Of a stretch of 64,000 nt of DNA, positions 1 to 11,900 are shown piece by piece. The notes under the pieces were generated by a model. That model saw only the letters and a program-made list of their open reading frames with translations, had not been told where the DNA came from and did no database searches. The stretch is taken from the NCBI RefSeq assembly GCF_051014685.1, contig NC_135061.1:4175029-4239028 (forward strand). The letters run 5' to 3'. The position numbers and the translations under genes are program-made. The stretch comes from Ptiloglossa arizonensis. Its lineage: Eukaryota > Arthropoda > Insecta > Hymenoptera > Colletidae. Numbering within the stretch: the stretch's first letter is position 1; every line of letters begins with the position of its first letter.

Positions 1-302
1 CATTGTAAAATGCGTGTTAACCAGTATATAGAATGTACAATATATTCAATTATTTAAATACCGTTTGAGTTTAACAATAAGAACTATATCGTAAATACAA
101 CGAAGCTTGCAACGTATAATACACAAGCTTGCTATAATACTCTTGAAATACTTGACACGAATTTACAAGTAAAAACTTTGCGATACAAATTATCAAACAC
201 ATTTGTAATAAAAATAACACGAAAAAGATTCTTACACTATAGGTCGTACCATTTTTCATCCGATACGTACAACAATGGAAACAAACACTGTTCGTGTGGC
301 TT

Positions 303-692
303 CTAAATAATTTAGCATTTCAAGCTTTGGAAAAAAAAGTAACGATTAAATAATTTAACATTTCAAGCTTTGGAAAAAAAAGTAACGATTAAATAATTTA
401 GCATTTCAAGCTTTGGAAAAAAAAGTAACGATTAAATAATTTAGCATTTCAAGCTTTGGAAAAAAAAGTAACGATTAAATAATTTAGCATTTCAAGCTTT
501 GGAAAAAAAAGTAACGATTAAATAATTTAGCATTTCAAGCTTTGGAAAAAAAAGTAACGATTAAATAATTTAGCATTTCAAGCTTTGGAAAAAAAAGTAA
601 CGATTAAATAATTTAGCATTTCAAGCTTTGGAAAAAAAAGTAACGATTAAATAATTTAGCATTTCAAGCTTTGGAAAAAAAAGTAACGATTA
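303..692. repeat. 43-bp tandem array, about 9 nearly identical copies
   Basis: A unit with TTTCAAGCTTTGG followed by eight A and GTAACGATT repeats every 43 bp with almost no variation (one early copy has AACA for AGCA). The homogeneity implies recent expansion. It lies downstream of the 2242 exon, in the intron before the missing bHLH exon. Confidence 0.95.
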
Positions 693-716
693 GATTACAA
701 AAAAGATGATACACTG

Positions 717-1402
717 AGCATTTTTTTATCATCTACAACTCATAAGATATAACTATATACGTTCGTACATCTTTCGCTCGTTTCGATTAGTAGATTATTC
801 CCTCTCTTCAAGTATCACCGTTTATTTACAAATCTGAAAAGGAAGAACGCGTTAACCCATTTGCATCAAAGCGTGGAATAATCCACGAGTCGCGACTGTC
901 AACTGTCACCGAGCGCGGGATAATACACGAACCTATGACTGTCAACTGTCACCGAGCTCAGAATAATACGCAAACCTATGACTGTCAACTATCACCGAAC
1001 GCAAAATAATACGCAAACCTATAATTGTCCAATTGCAACAGTTGCAACTGGTATGTTTAACCATTTCTGTGAACTTTTCGTTCCATTAGTTTAATATACA
1101 TCAGTGTATTCTAAATAAGTTACTCCTTTCTGAAAATCTTTCAAACTGCCACTATGAGTGTTGCAGCACGCGAAAAACATTATGCAAAGGTGCAAAAAAG
1201 CCAATAAAAGGATATTTTTCTATTTCATCGACACGATGCTGCTGAACAATTACGTAATCTTTAAAAATCGTAAGCAAGATCGAGCGTTTCGTGTGAACAA
1301 ACAGTTATTAGCCACATAGCATTTTCTTATCATCTACAACTCGTAAGGTATAACTATATACGTTCGTGCATCATCTTTCGCTCGTTTCGAGTCGTAGATT
1401 AT
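717..1402. repeat. 85-bp direct repeat pair (717-799 and 1317-1402)
   Basis: The two copies share AGCATTTT...TATCATCTACAACTC and CTTTCGCTCGTTTCGA with few changes. The second copy sits in the part of the 852-1922 element that its relative at 42.9 kb lacks. Confidence 0.75.
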
Positions 1403-1922
1403 TTCTAACAGTTATTGGCCGAAGAAATTCTTGATAAATACTTGGCCAACGCAAATGTAAATAAGACACCTGTCAACGATTCCGTTACGCGATTTACCGG
1501 CAGACATTTTCCTGTACTGCAACTCTAGCAAAGGGAAATAGAACATCGAAACGATGAGTTGCATGCTTGAATAACTCGATACGAAGAGAGACAGTCTTTA
1601 AATGTCACGATTGAGATAAAGCATTGTGTATCGACCACATTAAAGAATTCCACGAAAATTCATTCATTTTAATTCAAATAAATTTATTCCATGTATAAAA
1701 GAATACTCTTCTTACTTCTTTGTAAAAAAAAAGAAAAATATATAAAATGCGATATTTGCTCTATAATATTGCTATACAATATTTCTATACAATATGAATC
1801 GTTTTAAACAGTATACTGTTAATAAACTCCATAAATAATTTTAATGCTCGTTACTGCATTTGATGAACCATTCACTGATGTTTGAACACAGCAGCTCAAG
1901 CAGATGATGCAAATGGGTGTAA
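852..1922. mobile_element. piggyBac-like non-autonomous element, family A copy 1
   Basis: It starts TTAA-CCCATTTGCATCA and ends TGATGCAAATGGG-TGTAA, an imperfect terminal inverted repeat of about 13 bp flanked by TTAA (right side decayed to GTAA). A shorter relative lies at 42893-43328; this copy has about 550 bp more in its middle. Three ~45-bp direct repeats (CTATGACTGTCAACTGTCACC) lie at about 880-1020. No transposase reading frame is present. The TTAA target and CCC start are the piggyBac pattern; family assignment is inference. Confidence 0.65.
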
Positions 1923-2241
1923 GTACAATTCCGTTTTCCAAATCGACTTTCGAGATTCAGTCCCGCGCAAGAATCGCTAGTTTGTACGTAAACATTGTAT
2001 CTCGATCGTTCTCCGCTCTTGTAAGCTTCGAGTCCGGTTTCCATATTCGAGGCGGTAAAATGGCTGGCTAGATTCGACATAGATTCAAGTGACATTGTTC
2101 GATCGATCGTAAGAAGAGATCGCGTTTAGTCCCGACGCGATCGGTTCTCCACGAGTCTAATCCAGTTTCACTACTGCCGTTTCACCGGTCGACGCGATTT
2201 CGATCGTCAGACAGAAGGATACACATCCAGGCTATACTTAC

Positions 2242-2380
2242 TATCTGCGCGATCTCTTCGTCCCTTTTCCCTGAGACGTTGAGTTGACCGTGGCCGCGCC
2301 GATCACGCCCGCTCCCGTCAGCTCGCTGCTCGAGGGTTTCGTTTCACCGCCGCTGCTGTCCGGCGGATCCTTTCTCTTTT
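2242..2380 (-). CDS. da: da exon: linker with basic stretches, last exon before the bHLH
   Basis: 139 nt, entering after one base of a split Lys codon and leaving after two bases (TA) of a Tyr codon. The acceptor is TATCTTTAG and the donor GTAAGT. It reads KRKDPPDSSGGE, then a Ser/Thr-rich stretch, then SQGKGTKRSRR and the start of Y. The first residues join the previous exon as NAKKRKDPPD, like TKKRKE in fly Da. The end matches the GKGTKR-RRYCSS segment that directly precedes the acidic linker and bHLH. The two basic clusters are likely nuclear-localisation signals (inference). Confidence 0.92.
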
Positions 2381-2945
2381 CTAAAGATACGTATTCTGTT
2401 CATTATTAATACTGTCCTTAAACGTTCCCATGAAACAACGACGGCGACGACGTAGCGCCGAGACGGTGTTCATGGAATAGAGACAACGAGCAAAACGAGT
2501 CAAGGTGGCCGTGTACGACGCGTTTCCTACATTTTCCCAAGCCTCGAACGACAAATGAAATCGCCACGGGACCGTTTAGGTAATCGATCGACGATCTTTG
2601 GACAGCTCTGCTCTCTCACCCCGGAAACGTTCGCGACCTTCGCCGAAAACAGCGATCGCGATTCACGACATTATACTCGAGCTTTGGGCAAAGCTGGTTA
2701 GTCACGGAACCGTGAAAAGCGTCCAATTACGAACAGGAAGCGCTCCAGGGGCCTCGATACACTGATTCAACCGTCTCCTTAAACGCTCCACGAACGTCTG
2801 ACAACTGCTCGCGCGATGCAACGAGACCGCGTCGGATAAATCAGCCACGCGATTGTGTGCAAAGACCCCGTGGACGCGTTTTCCAACGCGAGCACCGGGA
2901 ATCTTTTTCTTTTTTTTTTTCTACTTGGAAAAAATAGAAACGCGG

Positions 2946-2982
<37 letters not shown>

Positions 2983-5900
2983 TGTGGAAATAATTGGATC
3001 GACGATTGCACGAGTTTGGACATGGAGAAGCTGCGCGCGCACCGGTGGCGCGGGCCCCAAGCGGGTGGAGAGAATACGCGGTCTGGATTCCGATCGCCAG
3101 GAAAGGCCCGCGACGGAGAAAAGAGCGCTTCTTTGCGAACCGCTCTCGGAAAACTTGCGCATTCCATTAGGCCGGCCCACGAGAGAAGGATTACGAGCGT
3201 TCACCGGGTAAGAGGGACAGAAACGCGACTGAAACGAACCGCGAGGGAGAGAGAGAAACAAACCGAGACAGAGCACTCGGAGAATAATAAAGGCACGACA
3301 ACGATGCAGGATAGTAGCTACTTCGCGTGATTTATCTAATGCTTCCTTATCGGGCTCGAACTCCGCCGTTGGAACACCTGGGAACTCCTTCTATCGTTTT
3401 TTTCTTCTTTTTCTTTCTTTTTTTTTTTTTTTTTTTTTACCCCCTCTGGTCGCGCGCTCCTCATGGGAAAAAGTGTTTATCCGATGATGCGACACCGAGA
3501 ATAGAACACCGTTGCCGATTGTACGAGTATTGTCTTTTAATGTCGCCGATGGAGATTGTCGTTTGTTTGGCATTCGAAGATTTTCGGTTGCGCGAACTCG
3601 GACCAACCCGAGCCAACGGATACGAGTAGGGTTAGGTACTTTGACGAACCTTGGTAACTATTACGAGATTTTCTGGATTGATAGACTCTGGAGAAAATGT
3701 AGTTTTTCTTTGTTTTTTTTTTTACGAGTTGTACTTTAAATTGTAGACCTCGACCAACTGTTCAAGTTTTCGTTCCCTTTGTACGCGTGGATAGGTGATA
3801 ACGATTATGAGATTTCTTGGATCGAGAGACTCTGAAAAAATGTACTTTTTTTTATTTTTTTTTTACGTGTTGTACTTTAAATTGTAGACCTCGACTACAA
3901 TTTTTTTTTGCGTGATAAAAACGATAAGCGAACAATATTTATATACTACGGACGGAGCACAAAATTTTAACGTTCGATCTTATATTTTTGGGGTACTTTA
4001 TGATCTCGATCGAAGTAAACAAAAATTAAAAGTGATACTCTCAAATGACATCTATCATTTTCGGGGTACTTTATAATCTCGATCGAAGTAAACAAAAATT
4101 AGAACTGATACTATTTAGTGATATCTATTATTTTTGGGGTACTATTATTATCTCGATCTAAACAAACAAAAATTAAAAGTGATACTCTCTAGTGACATCT
4201 ATCATTTTCGGGGTACTTTATTATCTCGATCTAAATAAACAAAAATTAAAATTGATACTCTCTAGTGACATCTATCATTCTTGCAACGATATTATCTTGT
4301 TATACAATTGAGAAATTTAAATAAGAAAGTCAGTTTACTAATTACTTCGATGTCTGTAACAGTCTAGTCGCAACATGGCACCCATGACTCTAACGGAAAG
4401 TTAATGTCGCTAAGTTATCGTAGAACAATGTAGTGGGAATGCATCGTAGTTCAATCCAAGTAGTTTAAAGTCTTTATCCGTGTTGTTGTCCGTGATGATG
4501 CGCGCGACACTTGAAGAATTTAACGTTTTCTATGAATTTCTTTCAGCTATCCCTGAGCTACCTTACTCGTTCTGACATTAACGTTAGTATTTCATCCAAT
4601 TAGTGGAAACGTAAAACTGCATAGGAAAATCTTGGCTACGATCGGAGTGTAATTGACTGGTAAAAGTAGAAAAAAGTGACAGAAAGGGTGAGAAGGTTCA
4701 CGGCTAGGGAAAGTGAGGACAAAGTAGAAGGACGACGGAAGAGAATACCGTTGTGAAACCCGAGGAACTAATATGGTCAAGGATAATTGGAACGTTATAG
4801 CTAGCCACGTATTACTCAAGCTGACCATAATTGTTAAACTTCCTCGTCCAATATTCTCTTTTCAAGAAGTCACAGTTATCAGCCGGTTATCAAATTAAAT
4901 TCATTGTTTAAGGAAACATTGGTCTCTCCTCTCGAGTGTCTCAAACTGGCTTCGTCGGATTGCTTTTTGATATTGAGAAACGTTGTCGACAACGTCTCGT
5001 CCACTATTCCATGAACCTCTCGAGAGCTGTGAAACTGGAGGAAAGGATCACTTCAAACTTACTGGCATTTGTCACGGGTAACCTCTCGATTTTGATGGAA
5101 CCATCCGTGTCGGGCGTTGGCGTGAGACCAGGGTAGGAGCCTTGAGGTTGTGCCACCGTAACCGCAGGATGTGGACTCGTCTGTAACGAAAGGATCATCG
5201 TGTATCGATTCCACGAGGAAAGAAAAAACAAAATAAAAGAAAAATTGAAAAATTCGAGGACTCACCAAGTGGTCCAGTTGCGGTGGTGATGTGTGGGAGT
5301 AGATGGAACCGTGTGGACCAACGGGACCAATATGAAGACCTAGCTGGCTCTCCGCGTGGTTCCTCAGTACGTTTATGGCATCATCCAATCGTTCCTCCAT
5401 CCGCGTTCCCTGTACCAACAGAATACCCGATATTCGACTCGATTACACGTCGGTTCGACAATCGTCTCGAGTTTGCGGAAGCACCAGTGCGAAAGATTAA
5501 TCACGGATAACGTGTACTTCCGAAAGCAGTTCCCTTGGAACACTGTCGGAGTATCTTGGGCACTGGTCATAGTATATTTTCAAGGCGATGGAGAAGCGTG
5601 TACAGAGACAGAGAGGACTGTATCGAGTATTTGTGTTCAAAAGTAGGCAATACGGAGAAGTAGAAAGGGACAGGGGATCCGGCATGCAGTTAATCCTCCA
5701 ACTCCAGTTTACTTTCGATGAACGAGAGGTTGTCCTGTAGTTCGAGGATTAACCAAAGTCGCGGTGTAATTAGTTCAGCGTGGGAGTGACGTTGAAGAGC
5801 GAAGAGATAGGTATACCGCGGTTAATATCGCTGAAAAATGTCGCAATTCGTTAGTAGACATAGAAATCACGGTAATTGTTTCGCTAGTTAGTCGTATCGG

Positions 5901-8900
5901 GTGAAAAGTCATGCGCAGAGTGTGGTGTGTTACGAATGAGTGGGTGAGAAAGACAGAAACAAGAACAAACGAGAAGAGAGGGTGGAAAAAAAACTGAAAA
6001 TCGGCAGTCCTCACCTCGGCATGGTCGCGAAGGAAGCCGATGGCATCGTCTAGCCTCTGCTGTTCAGGCGCCGGCTTCACACACAACACCAACGCAACAA
6101 CAAAACCAAAAAAAAAAAGAGAGAACAACCAAGTCAACACAACGTTCACAACAAACAAGGAGTAAATGGTGAACAAAAGAAAGAGAAAAAAAAAAATAGA
6201 AAAAAAAAACATGTAAAATGACAAACGATGAAAAATGATCGTCTTGAATATATGACTGAACTGGGGGGAGGACGAATAGAATGATTTGCAACGTGGACAG
6301 CACACACGGGGTGAATTATTCGGTGCATCGAGTGCATGCTACTTGGTGCAATTTCCAGGTGCACTCGGAGACAGAGTCGGTCGTTGACAGTGTTTCGAAT
6401 CGTTTATAAAAATGATAATCGTCTCTCGATAGTGACCAAGGATCGATCACGATCGCAATAGTGCACGGTTGCGATCGTTCTTCTTTCTCTGCAATGGTGT
6501 CTGCCATCTTGCAGTACACCGTCTTTGTTCGACCTTTTGATGTCAACGACCGCTCTCTCTCTCTATCTCTCTAACTCTCTCTCTCTCTCTCTCTTGATCC
6601 TCCCCCGAGTACAAATAAAGTCAGTGCGTGTAACGACGAGTACTTCCAACGATTCACCTTAGTGCCTACGATAAAATATCGCGAGTGAAGTGAACGAGCA
6701 CGAGAGGTTTCTGTTACGAACGTCCTTGACCTGTTTCTAAAGCGCACCGAAACGGCGATGAAGCGTGTCTGCGTTCGAAGATGCACCCGTCACTTTCCAA
6801 CGAGATACTCGACGAAATCTAGTTCAAAAGTATAAACTCTTGCCCGGTTCCACGAACCGAAGTGACTCGTACGTCTCGTTAGAAGTGTCAGGGTCAACGA
6901 TGATAGATAAACTGAATTCTTAAAGAAAAGATAGTATAAATTTGATAACTGCTAGGCATGGATGCATACCATGTGAATGGTTCCACGGTTGGGATCCGCC
7001 GTGAAGTGCGGAGACACCGGGGCAGTACCTGCCGCCCAACCTGGCGCCGAACCCGTCAAAGGTGGCGGCGAACTGACCGGTGTGGATGGGTTACTGCTAT
7101 AACTCGATACTGATTGGTCCGTGGGGTAAATCTGTAAGGTCAATAAACACGCGGAATTAGAACGATTTCGCGGTATGGAGAGTCGAGGAGTCACCTCCAA
7201 CCGGTGACTGGTTCTCTAAACTTAAAACCGATTGGCAAGGACGTTCCGAAAAGGAAAGAGACCTACAGGTTGGCCAGATGAGCCAAATGAATCTCCAAAC
7301 GGAATACTTCTTTTATCACCCGTCTTGGCCATGTCCTTTTGACAAAAAAATACACTCTGAACGTCATCCAGCTAGCTTCATGGTCGAGCACACTCGTTAC
7401 GAGCGCTCGATACCCCATCAAGCCAGCTGTTGGCGAAAGCTCAGAGTTTAGAGTGGCAGCTTCAACCGTGACAATTTGTAAATCTTGGAGGATCGTTTGC
7501 TCGAACGTCATCCCTTGGTTCTCTGTCCCTATCAGGAGTAAAGAAGACCGCACGAGCAAATGTATCGATACTCACTCTGGTGCTTACTACAGACGCGAGT
7601 GTTTTGCCGAGGTTGTCCCCCGTGGTGGGCTGCTGGTTCGTCGTTGGCGCAGAGTTGGGCGCGGAGGGCGCGGTCGTCGGTGCACCGGGACTATGACTAT
7701 ATTGCAACGACGCCGGAGATGGTGCACCGGTACCGCTGTTCGCCGCTACAGCGACGCTACCCCGGAATGTGGACATTGGTGGCAGTGATGCCGCACTGGT
7801 TACCGCCGAGCCCAGAATCGGCGCCGCCGGTTCTCCGTTCGGCGACATGGCCGAGTACGCCTGCAACCAACGAGTTAATTAATCTCTTGGACGCGAGGAA
7901 CACGCACGTCTAGACCGTGACACGCTCGTGGCAGTGTCCAGCTTTTCGAGATCGACGTGGTTGGACACGCTGAAAAAAAAGAAAAAAATTTGATCTATCC
8001 TTCTCGAGAACAACCGAGTTTCGACACGAGATCCACTCGACACGAAAGAACACCAAAGGTACGTCCAGGAGTATCGGTACAGTTAGCCAAAGACAATGGT
8101 ACCCGGTACCACGAGTTGCGGGGAATACTTCTGGATTCCGACTAGTGACTATTGTGCCTCGCTCGGTAACTACGCGTACGAACAATGCGATTGTCAAGGT
8201 TGAAATACAGTCGAGCGACCTTGCGAACGGGTCTTCGAAGCTTACAAAGTTCCGTGCTGGCATCAACGGTAATCCATTACCGTTTTAACGATCTACATTG
8301 TATCGTGCAGTGATCATAGGGCTGACACCTTTAGGGATATCACTACGGTTGGGCGTTAAAGTGAACGGTCCCGAGAAGTGTCAAACTGAGGACAATGCTT
8401 ATACCTGACTCGATAACCGTGGGTTATAGAGGAGTCTAAAGTCAACATCGATAGACGACGATGTAGTTTTCGCTCAGTCGTGCGGTTCACGAAGATGCAA
8501 ATTCTAACTAATAAGAACGTACGTTTTAGCTTTCAATTGTAAACATGTAAGTGTGCAGATCTGCTGTACAGATCCCTTGGAATGTAATCTGGAACGTAAT
8601 TTCATTCGAAGAGATGAATCGTCATTGATAATCCCGTTCGATACGATGTTCCATCTTGGAAGTTATGAACTGAACACAGTATCCCCTGAACTATACCCAT
8701 ATCGTATAAAGTGTAACAGAAGAAGCAAAGACTTGACTTGACCGATAAACTCAGTTGTTTCTGTGGAATAATAGAATTGTTGAACACGAGAGAAAAGTGA
8801 ATAGAAGGTTTATTTAAACAGTAGAAGATAATAGAGTGATGCAGTGGGGCATGGCGATGAACAAACGACACCAAACATACTCATACCGTATAAAGTGTAA

Positions 8901-11900
8901 CAGAAGAAGCAAGGACTTGACTTGACCGATAAGCTGTTGTTTCTGTGGAATAATGGAATTGTTGAACACGAGAGAAAAGTAGATAGAAGGTTTATTTAAA
9001 CAGTAGAAGATAATAGAGTGATGCAGTGGGGCATGGCGATGAACGAACGACACCAAACATACTCATACCGTATAAAGTGTAACAGAAGAAGCAAGGACTT
9101 GACTTGACCGACAAGCTCAGTTGTTTCTGTGGAATAATGGAATTGTTGAACACAAGAGAAAAGTAGCTAGAACTGTTGTAAAGTTCAAATTATAATATCT
9201 AGTTTATTATAATATGCTGGGATCTCACGTATCTAGTAGCATAGTTATTGTATATATAAGAACACATCAGTCTTGATGTGAACGAGGACAATGTCGTGTC
9301 GTCTTTTTGATTCTGGACTTGGAACTCGACTGAAAAGAAAAACCAGAAAGAAAATGGCCTAACCGTTGACCCAATGGTGGACGACCCAATACGGAGACAG
9401 TTCTTAAAACTGACACCGACATCTGGCACCCTTAAGATCGTTGTTGCATTCGTTCCAACAAGAACGTTTATCTAAACAGTAGAAGATAATAGAGTGATAC
9501 GACGGAGCATGAACGAACCACACCAACCGAAAAATATCCAAATCGATAACTACCCCCTCCCCCGTGTCTTGACTCCTCAAAAGCTGCATCGATCCAACGG
9601 TTGTATTCCAACAGTTTGAAACATTTGTATCGAAGTTAAACGTATTTAAACTCGACTACGGTAAGCATCTCTCGCCAAGTTGTTCCGGAGCAACTGGTAC
9701 TTCGCCACGCGCAACGCGACGATAAAAATACTATTACCGGATAACGCAAAACGCGAAGATAGAAATTTTATCTCGGTGCACTCCGGGTGGTGAAGTAGTC
9801 CCCAATGGGAATCTCTGGTACCGGCCGTACGGGACTTTATCTAAAGTTGGTCCGAGAGTTCCAAAAAGTCAAGGTTAACCTACGCTGAGATTTCGTACAA
9901 CATTTAACCCCAGGTAGTCGTACGGAAGACCGAGCACACCACATTGGCCGAGATCGTTTCAACCTGGGAAACACGCACCAAACGACACGGTTAGAGTCTC
10001 CCTGAAACCAGCGACGCGGCCTCTTACAGCCTGGACGATAAAGACGATAAAGACGATAAAAGGATCGTTACAAGACAAGACAAAGTGGACCGAATGACAT
10101 CGCGAGTTCTACGAGAGTCAGAGTGGTGACTCGGCCGACTGACGTCCCGTACAACCTTTCGAATCCGACTGTCCGGGTTCATAATGGACCAGGCCAGAAC
10201 AGCTTTGATATCGGATACGCTTAGCGGCGTGTAGCCACGTACGCTCGCACCTACTGAAGCTCGCTCGTAAAACGTCTAATTTTAAGCGTCGTCTCGGCCC
10301 GAACAGCGAAGAGTATTTATCAACAAATTAGAGGGAGTTTGCGCGCTCGCGACCGCGGCCGGCTTCACGACCGGTAGGCGCCCCGTTAATTGTTCGTTTT
10401 ACGAACGGAGGAACGAGGCGATAACTAGGGAGACGGGCCGAGGGGCGTTACCGTTTTTTCGACCGTGGTACCTAGAGAGATACCCTGGCGACGAGTTCCA
10501 ACGAAAGGGAAGCTTCTTCGGCCGGTGAGAGAGCGGGTTTCTCGGAAGAGGGGTCATTAAACCGGTAGGATCGTAAATGTTTAACCTTTCGACCGGAGGA
10601 GGTGGTCTGGGGCTGGTCCGAACGGTTCTCGCCGCTGCGTCTTTTGTAGATCGTTCACCTCCATTATGCATAACGCGGCGTCTCCCTTCGACGATCCGGT
10701 TTTAGACGGCTCTCGTTCCACGCCAATCGACGGATTCTGCCCGCGAACGAGATCCAAACGACGATGTCGTTCCAATCCTTTTACCTAGACGAATTCCGTT
10801 CTCTCGATTCTCGAGGATCGTACGGTGGTGTCGAACACAGTGTCGCGCGTACTCGTGGAACGCGAGACGGGAATTCAGGGTGCCACCAACCGACCGGGAG
10901 GATTTCGTGGTAACCATGAACGGCGTAAATCAAACGAAGGCTGCACTTGACTAGAAACACCGAGTAGCGGGAGGGTCGTTCTATATATAGAAGCCACTGA
11001 GTCATTTGACGTTGCTCCGAGTGTACACGGAGCACTGTCAACAGTGTCTCTCAACCACCTTGGGCCTGGCCGAGGAACTCGAGCTCAGACGGTACGGACA
11101 CCGTTTCGGGTGGTCCGAAATAAGACAGCCGCGAAGATCCACCAGCTGTGGTCTCCCTGGATCACGCTCGACGAAGAGGATTAAAGTCACCGAGCCGGTA
11201 TGACCCAGTGAGACTCAACGACGACACCACACGGGTGTCCTTCCCCGAGCCGACAGTGTCAAACGAGTCGAACGTCTTCACGGGAGTCGGAGAAATGGCC
11301 GCGAGCCGACCGAATTTATCACGCTGTAACGTTGAACGCCGAAATTCGTGAGACCGCAGTTTCTCACCGACGACTTCACTTCTACCGTTACTACACCCGA
11401 TATACGTCAGATGCTCCGTGGAGTTACACTGGTGATCCTACGGGAATCGTAAAGGTTCTGCGGTAACATCGATCCCCCGTTGGGACGACGAACAGTTTCA
11501 ATCGAACGACTCCGTCATCGAGTGACCGACGACAGAATTTCGGGGGTGGTTCATCCTACGGGTGTCTCGTCGAAAGTTCCAGGACCGTCGAGTGTAAAGA
11601 AACGAGGCCCAGTGATTGATCGTCGCGTATCGCGTGACCGACGAGGGTGCACGCGCAAACGAGAGAACGAAAGCCAAGGGAGATACAGACTGAGTCGCTT
11701 ACCATGGGGTCGTGGGGTAGGTGCATGGGGTAGGCTGGCTGAGCCAGGTGAGGGGGTGCGTATCCGCTGTACGGAGGCTGAACGCTGCCACCGCCACCCG
11801 TCCATGGGTCACCAGGACCCGTTCCTGCAGCGTTCCCATCTACAACACGGAGAAAAAGATTCGATTAGTCACAAATTGCACAGGGAATAGGCCTGAGCCA

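Noticed and set aside
1841..2095. 84-codon minus-strand frame after the last da exon
   Set aside because: Its 3' part is the end of the TTAA element, no acceptor precedes it, and it does not resemble the bHLH.
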